DNA of 58,352 nt from Lewinellaceae bacterium (GCA_016713985.1 JADJOD010000036.1:1-58352), one strand, 5' to 3'. Shown: positions 19,378 to 29,778, numbered from the stretch's first letter. A program made the numbers and translations. Notes: generated from the sequence alone by a model not told the origin.

Positions 19378-22300
19378 ACCGCACGACCACCTTCTTCACG
19401 CCCCGGCTTTTTTCGCTCTGAACCGAAACGGCGTATACCCCATCGGGCAGTTCAGCAATATCGAGCAGGAGTGACGTGGCGCCGGCCCGGAGCGTCCAGC
19501 TGCGGAGTTGTTGTCCGGCAGCATTAAACACCGTGATGCGGCTGTCGCTGTCAAGTGGTTCGGCCACCTGCAAACGAATAGACTCTGTTGCGGGGTTTGG
19601 CGCAAGTTCGAAATTGATGCTACCGAGCGGCTCTTTCACGTCCAGCGGGAGCGGCTGAATGTGGAACGTAGCCGACACAAGGCCGCCTTCACCGTCGGTG
19701 GCAGAAAAATCAAATTCGTCCGAACCGGTGTTGTTAAATCCGTACTCGAAATAACTCACCGAGCCGTCGTTGAGCGCTTCCTGGGTAAATTCATCCCCCG
19801 GCGCCATCGGTGCTCCGCCAAATTTGCGCAGATCGCCGTACTTCGGTACCGTCATCAGGGTGTAGGTAATTTCGGCCGGACCGTTATTGGGGTCGTCTAC
19901 TTTAAGCAGATTCTGGATGATGGGCGCATTTGCACCCGGAGCGATCATCAGCAGGTTGTTGTTCACCAAAAAAGGCGCATTCAGGGCCACGCTGGAGCAA
20001 AGTTCCAGTTCAAAAGCCGTGAACTGACCTCCGGAACTGATGGCGTTGTCTTTTATCCGCAATATCCAGGTGCCCGCCGCGCTTTGGCCGTTCATGGCGT
20101 CCAGCGATTCTGTGGGGATGTAGGCATTGCCATTCGATGGCGGGCATGGGAAACCTCCTGTGGCGCTGTTGTCGAATCCAATATTAAAAGCGCCGTTGTA
20201 ACTCGCGCATTTATCTTTAAACAGCAACACATTTGTACCCGAGGGGCTGATCAGCCGCACTTCCAGGTCTTTGAAAAACTGGTGGCTACCCTGTATCTTT
20301 TTACATTGACATCGCTGACCGATCCGCCGCTGTTCACAATAATCTGTGATTCAACGGTTGGAGTACCGTTGGCAGAGATGTTTTTCGGCAGGTCGGTGGC
20401 GGTCAGGCTGGCGCAATTCTGCACACGGGTGACAAATACGAAGGGTTTTGTCCACTCGGACACACCACAGCTGTTTACCGGTCGCACCCTCCAGTAACAC
20501 ACCTGGCCTTCGTTTAACAAAATCGGTATTTTGAACGAATCAGCCACAACATTTGCGTTGTAGGCCAGTATCGTTCCGGGTTCAAACGAAGGGCTGGTGG
20601 CCACCTCGATTTCGTATTTGTCGGCGTCCACCACAGCATTCCAGTACAAAATGGGGCCGAGATCGACACTTTGTGCTCCGTTGGCTGGTGTTAAAAGAGC
20701 CAGCGCGGAAAAATCATTTTTAACAACGGTGAGCGAAATAACGGAGGTTTTGGTCGTGCCGTTGGCCGTTCCCTCTACCGTCAGGTCGAAAGTGCCTTCC
20801 GATACGTTGTCGCCAAAATCGATGGATAAGGTAGAGGAACTGCCCGGAATGACCGGGTTGGGGGTAAAGGTTGCCGTGGCGCCCGCAGGCAGGCCCGTGG
20901 CAGACAAAGTGACCGGATCGCTGAAACCGGCGCCGGCGTCGGTGCTTATTTCCATCGAATAATCGGCCGGCACACAAGCGAGGTCCTGGAGTTTCGCCGG
21001 GCAAAACGAAAATGCCGCCAGCGTCGGTTGTTGTATTTTAAAATTCGAATTGGATACGTCGAAGAAAATATTATCGGCCGCTTCAATCCGGATTCGGGCG
21101 CCTGAAGTCACGTTGTCGGGCACCCGGATACAACATCTTCCGATATTCGGCACACCGGAGGCCAGTACGATGGGAAAACTGCTGCCGCCGCCCGTGCTGA
21201 GCAGGATATTTACGGTACGGCAATTCACCGGCGCCAGGTCGGTATTGGCCACATCCTAGGTGACGGTCTGGTATTCGCCGACCATCCAGGTGACGGCATT
21301 GGAATTCGGATACGATACCCGGAACGGGCCGGCGGTATAGGTTGATTTAAATTTGATCTCTTTCCAGTCCATACCGCCACCGCCGGCATGGTTGTCGCGT
21401 ACCGTCATCCGGAACGTGAAACTCCGGGAGGTATCGGGCAGCACTTCACTTTTGGATGTACCGTTGGACAACACCAGTTGCAGGCGCGGGAAAATACGGG
21501 TGGGTGACGTCGTGGGCGGGTAGGAACGGAAGGCGGGTGCGTTGCCTTGCGGGTCGCCCAATACGGAACTGGGGCCCAGGTCGTACTCTTCCCAGCAATA
21601 GGTCAGTGCATCGCCGTCCACGTCCGTGGCGGATCCCGTTAGTTGAAACGGCGTCCGGATCGGAATAAACAGGTTATTCGGAATGTCGATCACCGCTTCA
21701 GGGTCGGAACTGTTGATCTGTACATCCGTGCCGCAGGTACTGCCGTTGCCGTCTTTGATAAATTCCCGCGCTTGCAGGATGCTGGCGATGTGAAAATACG
21801 AATCGCTGTTGTTCTGAACGTCGTCGGGGTCGCAGGTGCCCGCGTAACTCATTATGGTAGAGCCACTTCCGGGTTCGTAAGCCGTTGAAGTGGTTGTTGC
21901 ATCTTCCGATGGAATACAGCGGTTGAACGTGTGGGTGGCCGATACCTGGTGGCCCATTTCATGCACAACAATCATATAGTAATTTTCGCCAGTCGGGCTG
22001 GGCAAAGAGGACCCGGCCCGGGCTTTAAAAATCTGGGAGCAAACCGATGCCAGCGATGCCTGGCCCGCGATATAAAGCCCGCCCTGCGGCGCCACCCTGC
22101 AAAAAACGTGGCCTATATCATAGCTGTTCACGCCGATCAGGGGGTTGATCGCCGAGGGGTTTTGTTGCATCCAGCTGGTCACAAAATCGCCATCAAAGGG
22201 GTCGGTGGCGGGGTCGAAATAAATCAGCGTATCGTTGTTCGGGATCAGTTCGAGCCGCATGCCGAAATCGCGTTCCTGGATGCCCACGATAAAATTGAGC

Positions 22301-23013
22301 GCTTCCACGATGGCATTCATCACTAAGGGTTTTGTTCCGCCATGAAATTGAGCGTATTCGGCCTGGGCGGAAATGGCCGCGCGGTATTTTTTAACCACCA
22401 CTGCCGCGCTGCCGCGATCGGTAACCGTATTTTGTGCGGGATGATCGGACGCAACCGCCATGTCATCCACACCACATGCAGCCAGGCTGTTGCCCGAATC
22501 TCTCGGCAAATCTTTCACATGATAGGCCATGTAATAAGTGTCCTGGCCGTCTGCATACGGGCGGACGGACTGAATACTGCCGTCTGAAGCCACCATAAAG
22601 GCATAAAATCCCTTATACCCGACACCCAGGCGAACCAGGGTGCCCGAGCCGTCGTTTGCGCGGCCTGCATAGGTGCGGATCACGGGGTATTTGGCCGCCA
22701 GTTCCGGCGCCATAACCGGCGATTCCCAAACGTGGAACGTGCGCATGGAGCCGTCGGCCTGTGGCAATTGCAGGCTGATGGGCGCCGCACCGGTATATTC
22801 CATCGGAGCCGTTTGCAGCGCAGCGTGCAGCGCAGTGTAATCGAGTTGATAGGTTTTGTAAATGAGCGGCTGAATCTTGCGTTCGGCCGTGGCAGGTAAA
22901 GAAATGGATTCCGGATCAACCGTTTTCCACCATTGTGGGGCATTGTTTTGGGCGGAAATGTTGGAAAACAACCCGGATAACAGTAAAATGGTACAGAATT
23001 GGCGCATGGTCAA
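19376..23013 (-). pseudogene. Large secreted M12B-like metalloprotease with P-domain, cadherin-like repeat and T9SS tail; amber stop plus frameshift
   Basis: The signal peptide MTMRQFCTILLLSGLFSNIS begins the protein. The catalytic motif is intact, VVHEMGHQVSATHTFNRC with His351 as first zinc ligand, and the Met-turn IMSYAGTCD follows. Downstream are Ig-like and fibronectin-like regions, a P-domain (LISPSGTNVLLFKDKC, GTWILRIKDNAISSGG), a cadherin-like repeat and a T9SS sorting domain (FELAPNPATESIRLQVAEPL...). Two lesions are seen: a TAG at 21256-21258 where the paralogue has TGG (Trp in VRWDVANT), and a frame change near 20260. The total would be about 1,210 residues. Secreted by T9SS and perhaps cell-surface anchored, it would digest proteins. 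The amber codon could be an error of one base. Confidence 0.8.
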
Positions 23014-23179
23014 TTGTTTATCAGCCTTTCATTTTGATAACGGGAAAAAAAGGCTCGTGGTAAATTTGTTTGAAGTGTCACAAAATTCAGAAGTTTAGAA
23101 TATGCGGCCGCTTCATTTTTGATAGTTTGCTTAAATATGACGATTAATAACCCGAATGGCACAACTGACCAAACGTTCC

Positions 23180-23824
23180 TCAAAACACCCGCACCATCAG
23201 TACCAAGCCGAACAAAACGAGTAAAAACCCGATTCCCCGCTGCACCCAGCGTGTGTGTTCCGGGGTCAGGAAATGCCGCACCCGTTTGGCCGCATAAGCT
23301 TTCAGGGTATCGGTGATGATGAGGGTGCCGAGCATGCCGCCGAAAAAAACCAGCATTTGCCGGTTCTCCCAGCCGTTGGGGATGATCACGGCGCCGGCGA
23401 TACCCAGCCAGAAAAATACGGTGAACGGATTTACCGTATTCAGCAGAAACCCGCGCAACCAGTATGCGAGATAGGTCCTTTGCCCCTTACCGGAATTTTC
23501 CGGCAGTTGAACAGGTTCGGAAAGCGACAGCGGCATGCCACCCGTTTTTTTCAGCACCAGATTCCCCAGACCGAACCCGATAAGCAACATACCGCCTGCC
23601 ATACCGGCCCAAACCTTAAAATCGGGCAAAGCCGTCAGCGAAGTCAGCGCATCCATTCCGTATCGCAGGGCCAGCACATACAACACATCGCTGACCCAAA
23701 TGCCGCCCGCTACAGCCAGCCCGGCACGGAATCCTCGTTCGATACCCGCCTGAAGGATGGCAAATAACAAGGGGCCCACCATGAAACTTAATGAAATACC
23801 TAAAATTATCCCCTGAATCAACAT
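23180..23824 (-). CDS. LysE family translocator
   Basis: Started at 23824 (MLIQGIILGISLSFMVGPLL), the protein has 214 residues. It shows the LysE/RhtB signature: FMVGPLLFAILQAGIERGFR with the conserved Gly-Pro, then GIWVSDVLYVLAL, and the second half LNTVNPFTVFFWLGIAGAVI with the conserved NP. Six or so hydrophobic segments are visible. The family exports amino acids such as lysine, arginine, homoserine or threonine through the inner membrane; the substrate here is unknown. Longer in-frame starts at 23932 or 23857 add hydrophilic residues not typical of the family. It diverges from the LRR-Roc-COR gene, 197 bases apart. Confidence 0.88.
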   Translation of the reverse strand: MLIQGIILGISLSFMVGPLLFAILQAGIERGFRAGLAVAGGIWVSDVLYVLALRYGMDALTSLTALPDFKVWAGMAGGMLLIGFGLGNLVLKKTGGMPLSLSEPVQLPENSGKGQRTYLAYWLRGFLLNTVNPFTVFFWLGIAGAVIIPNGWENRQMLVFFGGMLGTLIITDTLKAYAAKRVRHFLTPEHTRWVQRGIGFLLVLFGLVLMVRVF

Positions 23825-24021
23825 AAACTTCGGAATATGGCGGGCAAAAGTAAACATTCCCCTGCGCTTATCTTTACACTTATGGACTCTGCGGGTGAAG
23901 GCATTGGAATTGTTTGCGGCGATGAGGGGCAAATCGGCATTTCAGGATGGTTTTCCCTTTGCATATTGGCGGTTGGCTGCTACTTTTACCCATTCGTTTA
24001 ATACAAAATGCCTTCGGAAAC

Positions 24022-26493
24022 ATGAATGAAAAAGCGATGGAACTCATCAGCCGGTGTATCGCCACCGAGTCGAAAATATTAAGCCTCGGCGGCTGCGATC
24101 TGACAGAGATTCCGCCGGAAGTGAAAGATATGCACTGGTTAAAAGTGCTTAACCTGCCCAAAAACAGGGAAATTTCGGATCTCAGGCCTTTGGAGAACCT
24201 GACCAACCTGCAACAATTGTCCGTATCCAATACCCGCATATCCGACCTCGGGCCCCTGGAAAACTTAGTCAACCTGCAGCAATTGTCGGTTGCCAACACC
24301 CCGGTTTCCAACCTGGAGCCCTTGAAAAATCTGAGCAAACTGCGCATTCTTTCCGTTTCCAATACGATGGTTTCCGACCTCGAACCCCTGAAAGAACTCC
24401 GGGAGCTTCGAATCCTCTCTATTTTCAACACCCCAGTCTCGGACATCGGACCTCTGGAAAACTTGGTCAACCTCCAGCAACTGTTTATTTTTAACACCCA
24501 GGTTTTCGATCTGCTGCCGATCTCCACGTTGATCCAAAAAGGCATCCCGATCACCTGGTCGTCATCCGCCACGCCGGGCGAAAACAAGGTGATCGCCCTG
24601 GGTGCTTATTCCAATTCTCCGATCACCAACCCGCCCCGAGAAATTGTCAAACAGGGCAACGAAGCCATTCTCCGTTATTTCGATGAAAAAGAACGCAGCG
24701 GCACCCTGAAAGTGCGCGAGGCCAAACTGCTCATCGTCGGTCAGGGCGGCGCGGGAAAAACCACTTTCCGCGACAAATTGCTCGACGCCAACGCCGAACT
24801 GCCTCCTCCCGACGCTACCACAAAAGGTATCGAAATTCGTTATCTCAACGGGACCATGCCCGGCTCGGGCGAGCCCTTTCGCCTGAATATCTGGGATTTC
24901 GGCGGGCAAAACATTCAACACTATGCCCACCAGTTTTTTCTGACCGGCAGTGCCTTGTACGCCCTCGTCACCAACGAACGCGAGCAAAACGCCAACTTTC
25001 AGTACTGGCTCAATATCATTGAAATGCTCGGCGGCGCCAGCCCGGTAGTCATTGTACAAAACAAAAAAGAAGGGCATTTTGAAGAGATCCGCAACGCCGC
25101 CGCCATTCGCGAGCGTTTTGGCAATGTGGTCAACCGTTTTTTTGCCGTAGATTTAAAAGACGCTGCTAAAGAGCAGGAATTCAAGGAGTTGCGCAAAGAA
25201 ATTTTGCACAGGGCCTCTCAACTACCTCATGTCGAACGGGAATACCTGGCGTCTTTTGCCGCCGTGCGGGAAAAAGTGGAATCCGCCGCCGCAGGAAAAA
25301 GTGTGGAATTAGTCATCAATTCGGGGGTATTCATTTCAACGGAGCCGAGCAAACATTTTCTCAAATGGGAGGAATTTCTGGAAATCGGAACCAAAGTTGG
25401 CATCCGGAATGAAGAACTGATGAAGGACTACGCCAACGCCTTCACCTTTCTCGGCGTTTGCCAGTATTTCCCCGACGACGTACACCTGCGCAATTTTGTG
25501 TTCCTGAACCCGAAATGGATCATCGACGCCCTGTTTCAGTTGCTTTATCACCCGAAAGTGGAAGCCCAACACGGCGAATTTGAGGAAAAGGATACGTTCG
25601 AGATCTGGAAGGACAAGGAATATCGCGGCATGGAGGGCCACCTCCTGCGGATGATGGAAAATTTTGAATTGTGTTACTCCATTCCCGGTGAGGCGCGGCG
25701 GTATATCGTGCCGCAACGGCTTCCTGCCGAACAGGATTCGTATAACTGGGACGAACCCGAGGCGACCCCGCTGCTTTACGAGTACAAATTTATGCCCAAA
25801 GGTATCGTCACCCGGCTCACCTGCCGCTTCCATGCCCGTATCGAAAACGACCACGTCTGGAATGACGCCGTCATTTTTACCCAACCCGACGGAAAGGCCC
25901 GGGTATTCGTCCGGGAAGTGTACGGGGAAGACAAAATTGAATTGCGCGCAGCCGGTGAAAAATGGGCCGGTTTGTTTAATGAAGTGATTTTTCAGATCGA
26001 CGACATTCACGCCACGTCCAAGTTCGCCAATTTGCAGGTAGACAAAAAAGTGCCCTGCCCCTGCCCCGAATGTGTGTCGAACCCGGAAAAAAGGCACTTC
26101 TACAAATACGAACTCCTGGAAAAAGCCATCGACAAGGGAAAAACCAAGGTAGAGTGCGGCAATTCTACCGACGATGTCCGAATCTCCGATATTTTTGGAA
26201 AATCAGGGGTAAAACGCCCCAGCCGCCGCCGCGAAACCGTATTGGGACCCGACGACGCCATGGAAGATACCATGCGGGTACAACTGGAAGAACTGATCGG
26301 CATGGGTGATGTGAGCAAAGCGCTCCAACTGATGCAAAAACATTTTCCCGGCAATTCCGAGGTGCTGGCCCAGCTGTCGCGCCTAAGTTTGCTGGAAAAA
26401 GACCACGGCAAAGGAACCGTAAGTGCCGAAGATTACCGGCAGGAAAGAAACCTCATCCTGAACGGGGTGCTGAACCTGATGAAACAACTTTAA
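24022..26493 (+). CDS. LRR-Roc-COR (ROCO) GTPase with C-terminal helical effector-associated-like domain
   Basis: Started at 24022 (MNEKAMELISRCIATESKIL), 823 residues. Residues 15-185 hold about six 22-residue SDS22-like leucine-rich repeats (LQQLSVSNTRISDLGPLENL). The Roc GTPase follows: P-loop GQGGAGKTT at 240-248, DFGGQ at 292-296, and NKKE at 347-350 in place of NKxD. A COR domain (FLNPKWIIDALFQLLYHPKV, MENFELCYSIPGE) leads to a Cys cluster VPCPCPEC near 677-684. The last 70 residues (LEELIGMGDVSKALQLMQKH ... RQERNLILNGVLNLMKQL) resemble the EAD11-type effector-associated domain of Saprospiraceae proteins. Roco GTPases cycle between GDP- and GTP-bound dimers. EAD domains recruit partners with the same domain in suspected conflict or cell-death systems; no such partner lies in this window. 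Confidence 0.88.
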   Translation: MNEKAMELISRCIATESKILSLGGCDLTEIPPEVKDMHWLKVLNLPKNREISDLRPLENLTNLQQLSVSNTRISDLGPLENLVNLQQLSVANTPVSNLEPLKNLSKLRILSVSNTMVSDLEPLKELRELRILSIFNTPVSDIGPLENLVNLQQLFIFNTQVFDLLPISTLIQKGIPITWSSSATPGENKVIALGAYSNSPITNPPREIVKQGNEAILRYFDEKERSGTLKVREAKLLIVGQGGAGKTTFRDKLLDANAELPPPDATTKGIEIRYLNGTMPGSGEPFRLNIWDFGGQNIQHYAHQFFLTGSALYALVTNEREQNANFQYWLNIIEMLGGASPVVIVQNKKEGHFEEIRNAAAIRERFGNVVNRFFAVDLKDAAKEQEFKELRKEILHRASQLPHVEREYLASFAAVREKVESAAAGKSVELVINSGVFISTEPSKHFLKWEEFLEIGTKVGIRNEELMKDYANAFTFLGVCQYFPDDVHLRNFVFLNPKWIIDALFQLLYHPKVEAQHGEFEEKDTFEIWKDKEYRGMEGHLLRMMENFELCYSIPGEARRYIVPQRLPAEQDSYNWDEPEATPLLYEYKFMPKGIVTRLTCRFHARIENDHVWNDAVIFTQPDGKARVFVREVYGEDKIELRAAGEKWAGLFNEVIFQIDDIHATSKFANLQVDKKVPCPCPECVSNPEKRHFYKYELLEKAIDKGKTKVECGNSTDDVRISDIFGKSGVKRPSRRRETVLGPDDAMEDTMRVQLEELIGMGDVSKALQLMQKHFPGNSEVLAQLSRLSLLEKDHGKGTVSAEDYRQERNLILNGVLNLMKQL

Positions 26494-26517
26494 CCCCGCC
26501 CATAATGTTACCGGGTG

Positions 26518-27306
26518 ATGCGTATGAAAAAGACGAATACCGCCGTTATGGCCCTGTTCCTGTGCCTGAACGCCTGCCTGAACGACACTCCGGGTGAAAA
26601 CGGGCCCGACAACAGGCCCGCGCTGGTGCGCTCGACCGAAACCGCGCACCGGAAAACGGAGTTTCTCCGCCACGAAAACGTATCCTTCGACCTGGAATTG
26701 AACTGGCGCGGCCGGGCGCCTTTGCGGGCCGGCATCTTGCAACGCACCGACGGCACCCGTATCCGCATCCGAAAAGAAAACGGCAGCGACATCCTGTTCG
26801 ACGGCAGCGACGGCTGGTCGGCCTCCGCCATGGGTCAAGACCCCGACGCGCGTTTCGACCTTTTTGCCTGGCACTACTTTTTTTGCCTGCCCTGGAAACT
26901 CTCGGACCCCGGCGTCCGCTGGCAACCGCTGCCCGACCGGGTGTTTGAAAACCTGCCCTGCACCTCCGGCAGGCTCACTTTTACACCCGGCACCGGCGAC
27001 GCGCCCGATGATTGGTTTCTCGTTTTTTCAGACAAAAAAGAAGGCCTGCTGCGTGGCGCCATCTACGTCGTCACCTTCGGCGGGAAAAAAATCGCGGCGG
27101 CCGAAAAGGAACCCCGCTCCATTTTGTACGGCGATTTTCGCCCGGTGGAAGGTATAAGCATTGCGCATACATGGACTTTTTACAGCTGGCATACCGACAG
27201 CCTCGACAACAAAAGAGAGATCGGGACTGCCGTCATCCGAAACGTGCGTTTTTCCGACGAACAGCCGGAAAGTTTTGAGGTGCCCGCGGGTGCGCAAAAA
27301 ATTTGA
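26518..27306 (+). CDS. Predicted lipoprotein, possibly DUF6503-like
   Basis: An ATG at 26518 or 26524 begins a lipoprotein signal (KKTNTAVMALFLCLNACLND, Cys after LNA). The 262-residue body includes FDLELNWRGRAPLRAGILQR, GSDGWSASAMGQDPDARFDL and FAWHYFFCLPWKLSDPGVRW. The Bacteroidota DUF6503 family carries a similar stretch, so I suggest that family, tentatively. It likely sits in the periplasm as a beta-rich protein. It begins 25 bases after the Roc-COR gene on the same strand, so the two may be one operon. Function is unknown. Confidence 0.7.
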   Translation: MRMKKTNTAVMALFLCLNACLNDTPGENGPDNRPALVRSTETAHRKTEFLRHENVSFDLELNWRGRAPLRAGILQRTDGTRIRIRKENGSDILFDGSDGWSASAMGQDPDARFDLFAWHYFFCLPWKLSDPGVRWQPLPDRVFENLPCTSGRLTFTPGTGDAPDDWFLVFSDKKEGLLRGAIYVVTFGGKKIAAAEKEPRSILYGDFRPVEGISIAHTWTFYSWHTDSLDNKREIGTAVIRNVRFSDEQPESFEVPAGAQKI

Positions 27307-27820
27307 GTCAAAAACCCGTTCCTGTAATATCCGGCTCAACGACCACCACTTTGGCGGTCAGCAAAAATTCTTCACCAAGGCGCCAAGGGGCAGGTTTTCC
27401 TTAGGTTTTACGGTAAACTTGACAGAACCGTGGCTCCCCGGTTCGTTGCTCGCAGAATCGGGGAGGGATCGGGTCGAACAAAATTCGATCACACCCTGGC
27501 CCCGGATTTTCAAGTACCTGGAAACAAAAAGTCTGATACTCGATTATTTCCCATACCTTTGTATCAAATTCACCCATTCCGGTGTTTTGTCCGCCCTGGA
27601 CAACGAAGTTTTTTTGAATGTGTAAAAGCGTTGACCGCTTGTTTTTAAATACCCGCATTCAACTTGCGCTTTGCCCCATGAAGGGCCGCTCACGGCAGCC
27701 CTACGCGTACGAGACCGGATATCCATATTTGGACCCGTTGAATTTTGATCGCCGCTTTTTGCCTCCTGGCAAAGATGCCTGGCGATTAAAGGCCAACGTA
27801 TAACCGACAATGTTTAATTA
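27307..27820 (+). other. Gene-free interval before the helicase, with a promoter-like site and long leader
   Basis: No convincing gene is seen; the short open frames lack start context, family motifs or codon bias. The interval contains a promoter-like site at 27532-27561. If used, it would give the helicase a leader of about 250 bases, as is common for cold-induced helicases. Confidence 0.5.
27532..27561 (+). promoter_or_regulatory. Bacteroidota-type promoter TCTG-N18-TACCTTTG
   Basis: TCTG at 27532 and TACCTTTG at 27554-27561 approximate the TTTG-N19-TAnnTTTG consensus. It lies about 260 bases upstream of the DEAD-box helicase start. Confidence 0.55.
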
Positions 27821-29569
27821 ATGTTATTTAAAGAAATGCCGCTCATCGAGCCCCTCCTGAAGGCGCTCGAAACCGAAGGCTATGTTAACCCCACACCTAT
27901 TCAGGAACAATCCATCCCCATTATCCTCGAACGCCGCGACCTGTTGGGTTGCGCACAAACGGGAACCGGAAAAACCGCCGCATTCGCCCTCCCCATGCTG
28001 CAATTGTTGTATGAAGACAAACGGAACGCCGGCGCAAACAACAGTCAGGGGAATCACCACAGAAACGACCGGGCGCCGCAGCCCATCAAGGCGCTCATTC
28101 TGACCCCGACCCGCGAATTAGCCATTCAGATCAGCGAAAGTTTTACCGCGTACGGACGGAATGCCGGTTTGCGCAACCTCGTCGTTTTTGGCGGCGTATC
28201 ACAACACGCTCAAACAGAAGCACTTCGCCGCGGCACCGACATTCTTGTAGCCACGCCGGGTCGTTTGCTCGACCTGATGAACCAGGGTTTTATCTCCCTC
28301 CGCGACATCTCGATTTTTGTGCTCGACGAAGCCGACCGCATGCTCGACATGGGTTTTATTCACGACGTAAAAAAGGTCATCGCCAAACTGCCGGCCAAAC
28401 GCCAGACGCTGTTTTTTTCGGCCACCATGCCGCCGGAAATCGCCGGTCTGGCCGATTCCATCCTGACCGACCCCGCCAAAGTGGCGGTTACTCCGGTGGC
28501 TTCTACCGCCGAAAAAGTGACCCAGGCCATCTATTTTGTCGATAAAAAAGACAAAAAAAACCTGCTCATTCATTTGTTGAAAAACAAGGATATCAGTTCC
28601 GCACTCATTTTTACCCGCACCAAACACGGCGCCAACCGCGTAGCGGGCGACCTTACAAAAGCGGGCATCAGTGCAGAAGCCATCCACGGCAACAAATCAC
28701 AAAACGCCCGCCAGGCAGCCCTCGGCAACTTTAAAAAAGGCCGTATCCGCGTCCTCGTCGCCACCGATATTGCCGCGCGTGGTATCGATATTGAAGAACT
28801 GTCGCACGTGATCAATTTTGAATTGCCCAACATCCCGGAAACCTACGTTCACCGCATCGGGCGCACCGGGCGCGCGGGCGCGAGCGGGATCGCCTGGTCG
28901 TTCTGCGAAGCGGAAGAAATTCCGTATCTGAAAGATATTCAGAAACTTACGGGCCAATTGGTGCCCGTCGTGACGGATCACCCCTACGCCGCCGACCTGC
29001 AAGCGCCCGCCATACCGCAGCCCCGGCAACCCAAACCGGCCGCCAACGGAAAAAAACCGCAACAACCCGGCCGCAACAACCCGGAAAGGGAAGCAGGCAA
29101 CAACAGACCACCCCAACGCGAAGGGGTGATCCCGCTCCCGGAACGCAAACCCGACAACCGGCAGCAACACACACCGGCACAGCGGCCGGCCACACCGCAA
29201 AGACCCGCCGAACAACAAAAACCGGCGCAGCAACAACGACCGCAGGAGCAACAAAAACCCGCTCACGCCCGCCCGCCGCAACATAAGCCGGCGTCGCAGG
29301 AACGACCCGTTCAAAACCCCGCACAAAAATCGAACGATTCCGGTTTGGGTTTTGGCGGCAAACGGCGCTTCGCTTCCATTCTTGAAGTATCGACGATCGA
29401 AAAACAGGCATTCAGCCGCCGCGACCGCGCGGATTCGAAGTTCCCGCCGAAAAGATCGGAGTCTTCTGCAGATGGGAAAAAGGACGAAACGCCCAAGTCG
29501 GAAGGTTTCGGCGGCAAAAAGAACAACAGCCGGCGCTGGAGAGGGAATGGCGATAAGGGGCGCAGGTAA
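27821..29569 (+). CDS. DEAD-box ATP-dependent RNA helicase (RhlE-like) with long P/Q-rich tail
   Basis: The 582-residue protein starts MLFKEMPLIEPLLKALETEG. All helicase motifs are present: Q motif PTPIQEQSIP, motif I AQTGTGKTA, PTRELA, TPGR, motif II DEAD (about residue 169), motif III SAT, ALIFTRTKHGANRVA, VATDIAARGID, and motif VI HRIGRTGRAG (about 345). The core ends near residue 390. The remaining ~190 residues are rich in Pro, Gln, Lys and Arg (QQKPAQQQRPQEQQKPAHAR) and are probably disordered and RNA-binding. RhlE-type enzymes remodel rRNA and mRNA structure, especially in the cold. A clear terminator follows. No frameshift is seen. Confidence 0.93.
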   Translation: MLFKEMPLIEPLLKALETEGYVNPTPIQEQSIPIILERRDLLGCAQTGTGKTAAFALPMLQLLYEDKRNAGANNSQGNHHRNDRAPQPIKALILTPTRELAIQISESFTAYGRNAGLRNLVVFGGVSQHAQTEALRRGTDILVATPGRLLDLMNQGFISLRDISIFVLDEADRMLDMGFIHDVKKVIAKLPAKRQTLFFSATMPPEIAGLADSILTDPAKVAVTPVASTAEKVTQAIYFVDKKDKKNLLIHLLKNKDISSALIFTRTKHGANRVAGDLTKAGISAEAIHGNKSQNARQAALGNFKKGRIRVLVATDIAARGIDIEELSHVINFELPNIPETYVHRIGRTGRAGASGIAWSFCEAEEIPYLKDIQKLTGQLVPVVTDHPYAADLQAPAIPQPRQPKPAANGKKPQQPGRNNPEREAGNNRPPQREGVIPLPERKPDNRQQHTPAQRPATPQRPAEQQKPAQQQRPQEQQKPAHARPPQHKPASQERPVQNPAQKSNDSGLGFGGKRRFASILEVSTIEKQAFSRRDRADSKFPPKRSESSADGKKDETPKSEGFGGKKNNSRRWRGNGDKGRR

Positions 29570-29591
29570 AAATTAGAATTATTTGATAAGA

Positions 29592-29625
29592 AGCCTTCCG
29601 GTGTTTAGCCGGAGGGCTTTTTTTG
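29592..29625 (+). terminator. Rho-independent terminator after the helicase
   Basis: The stem AGCCTTCCGG / CCGGAGGGCT (one G-T pair) has a 7-base loop and is followed by seven T. It starts 23 bases after the helicase stop. Confidence 0.88.
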
Positions 29626-29778
29626 TCTATGCTTAATGCAGGGGCAGCGCCCTTGAATATTTGTAGAAACTGAAAAAAAGCGGCGCAAAGTTCAAGCGGC
29701 AAAAAACGACGTGAAAAAATACCTTCGCCCCGGCAACCTGTACCACTGTATTTTTGTTTCAGAAAAAATTGAAAACAG

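Noticed and set aside
27161..27803. Several short frames in the gap before the helicase
   Set aside because: No family motifs, no consistent codon bias, and overlapping in different frames; more likely leader and intergenic DNA.
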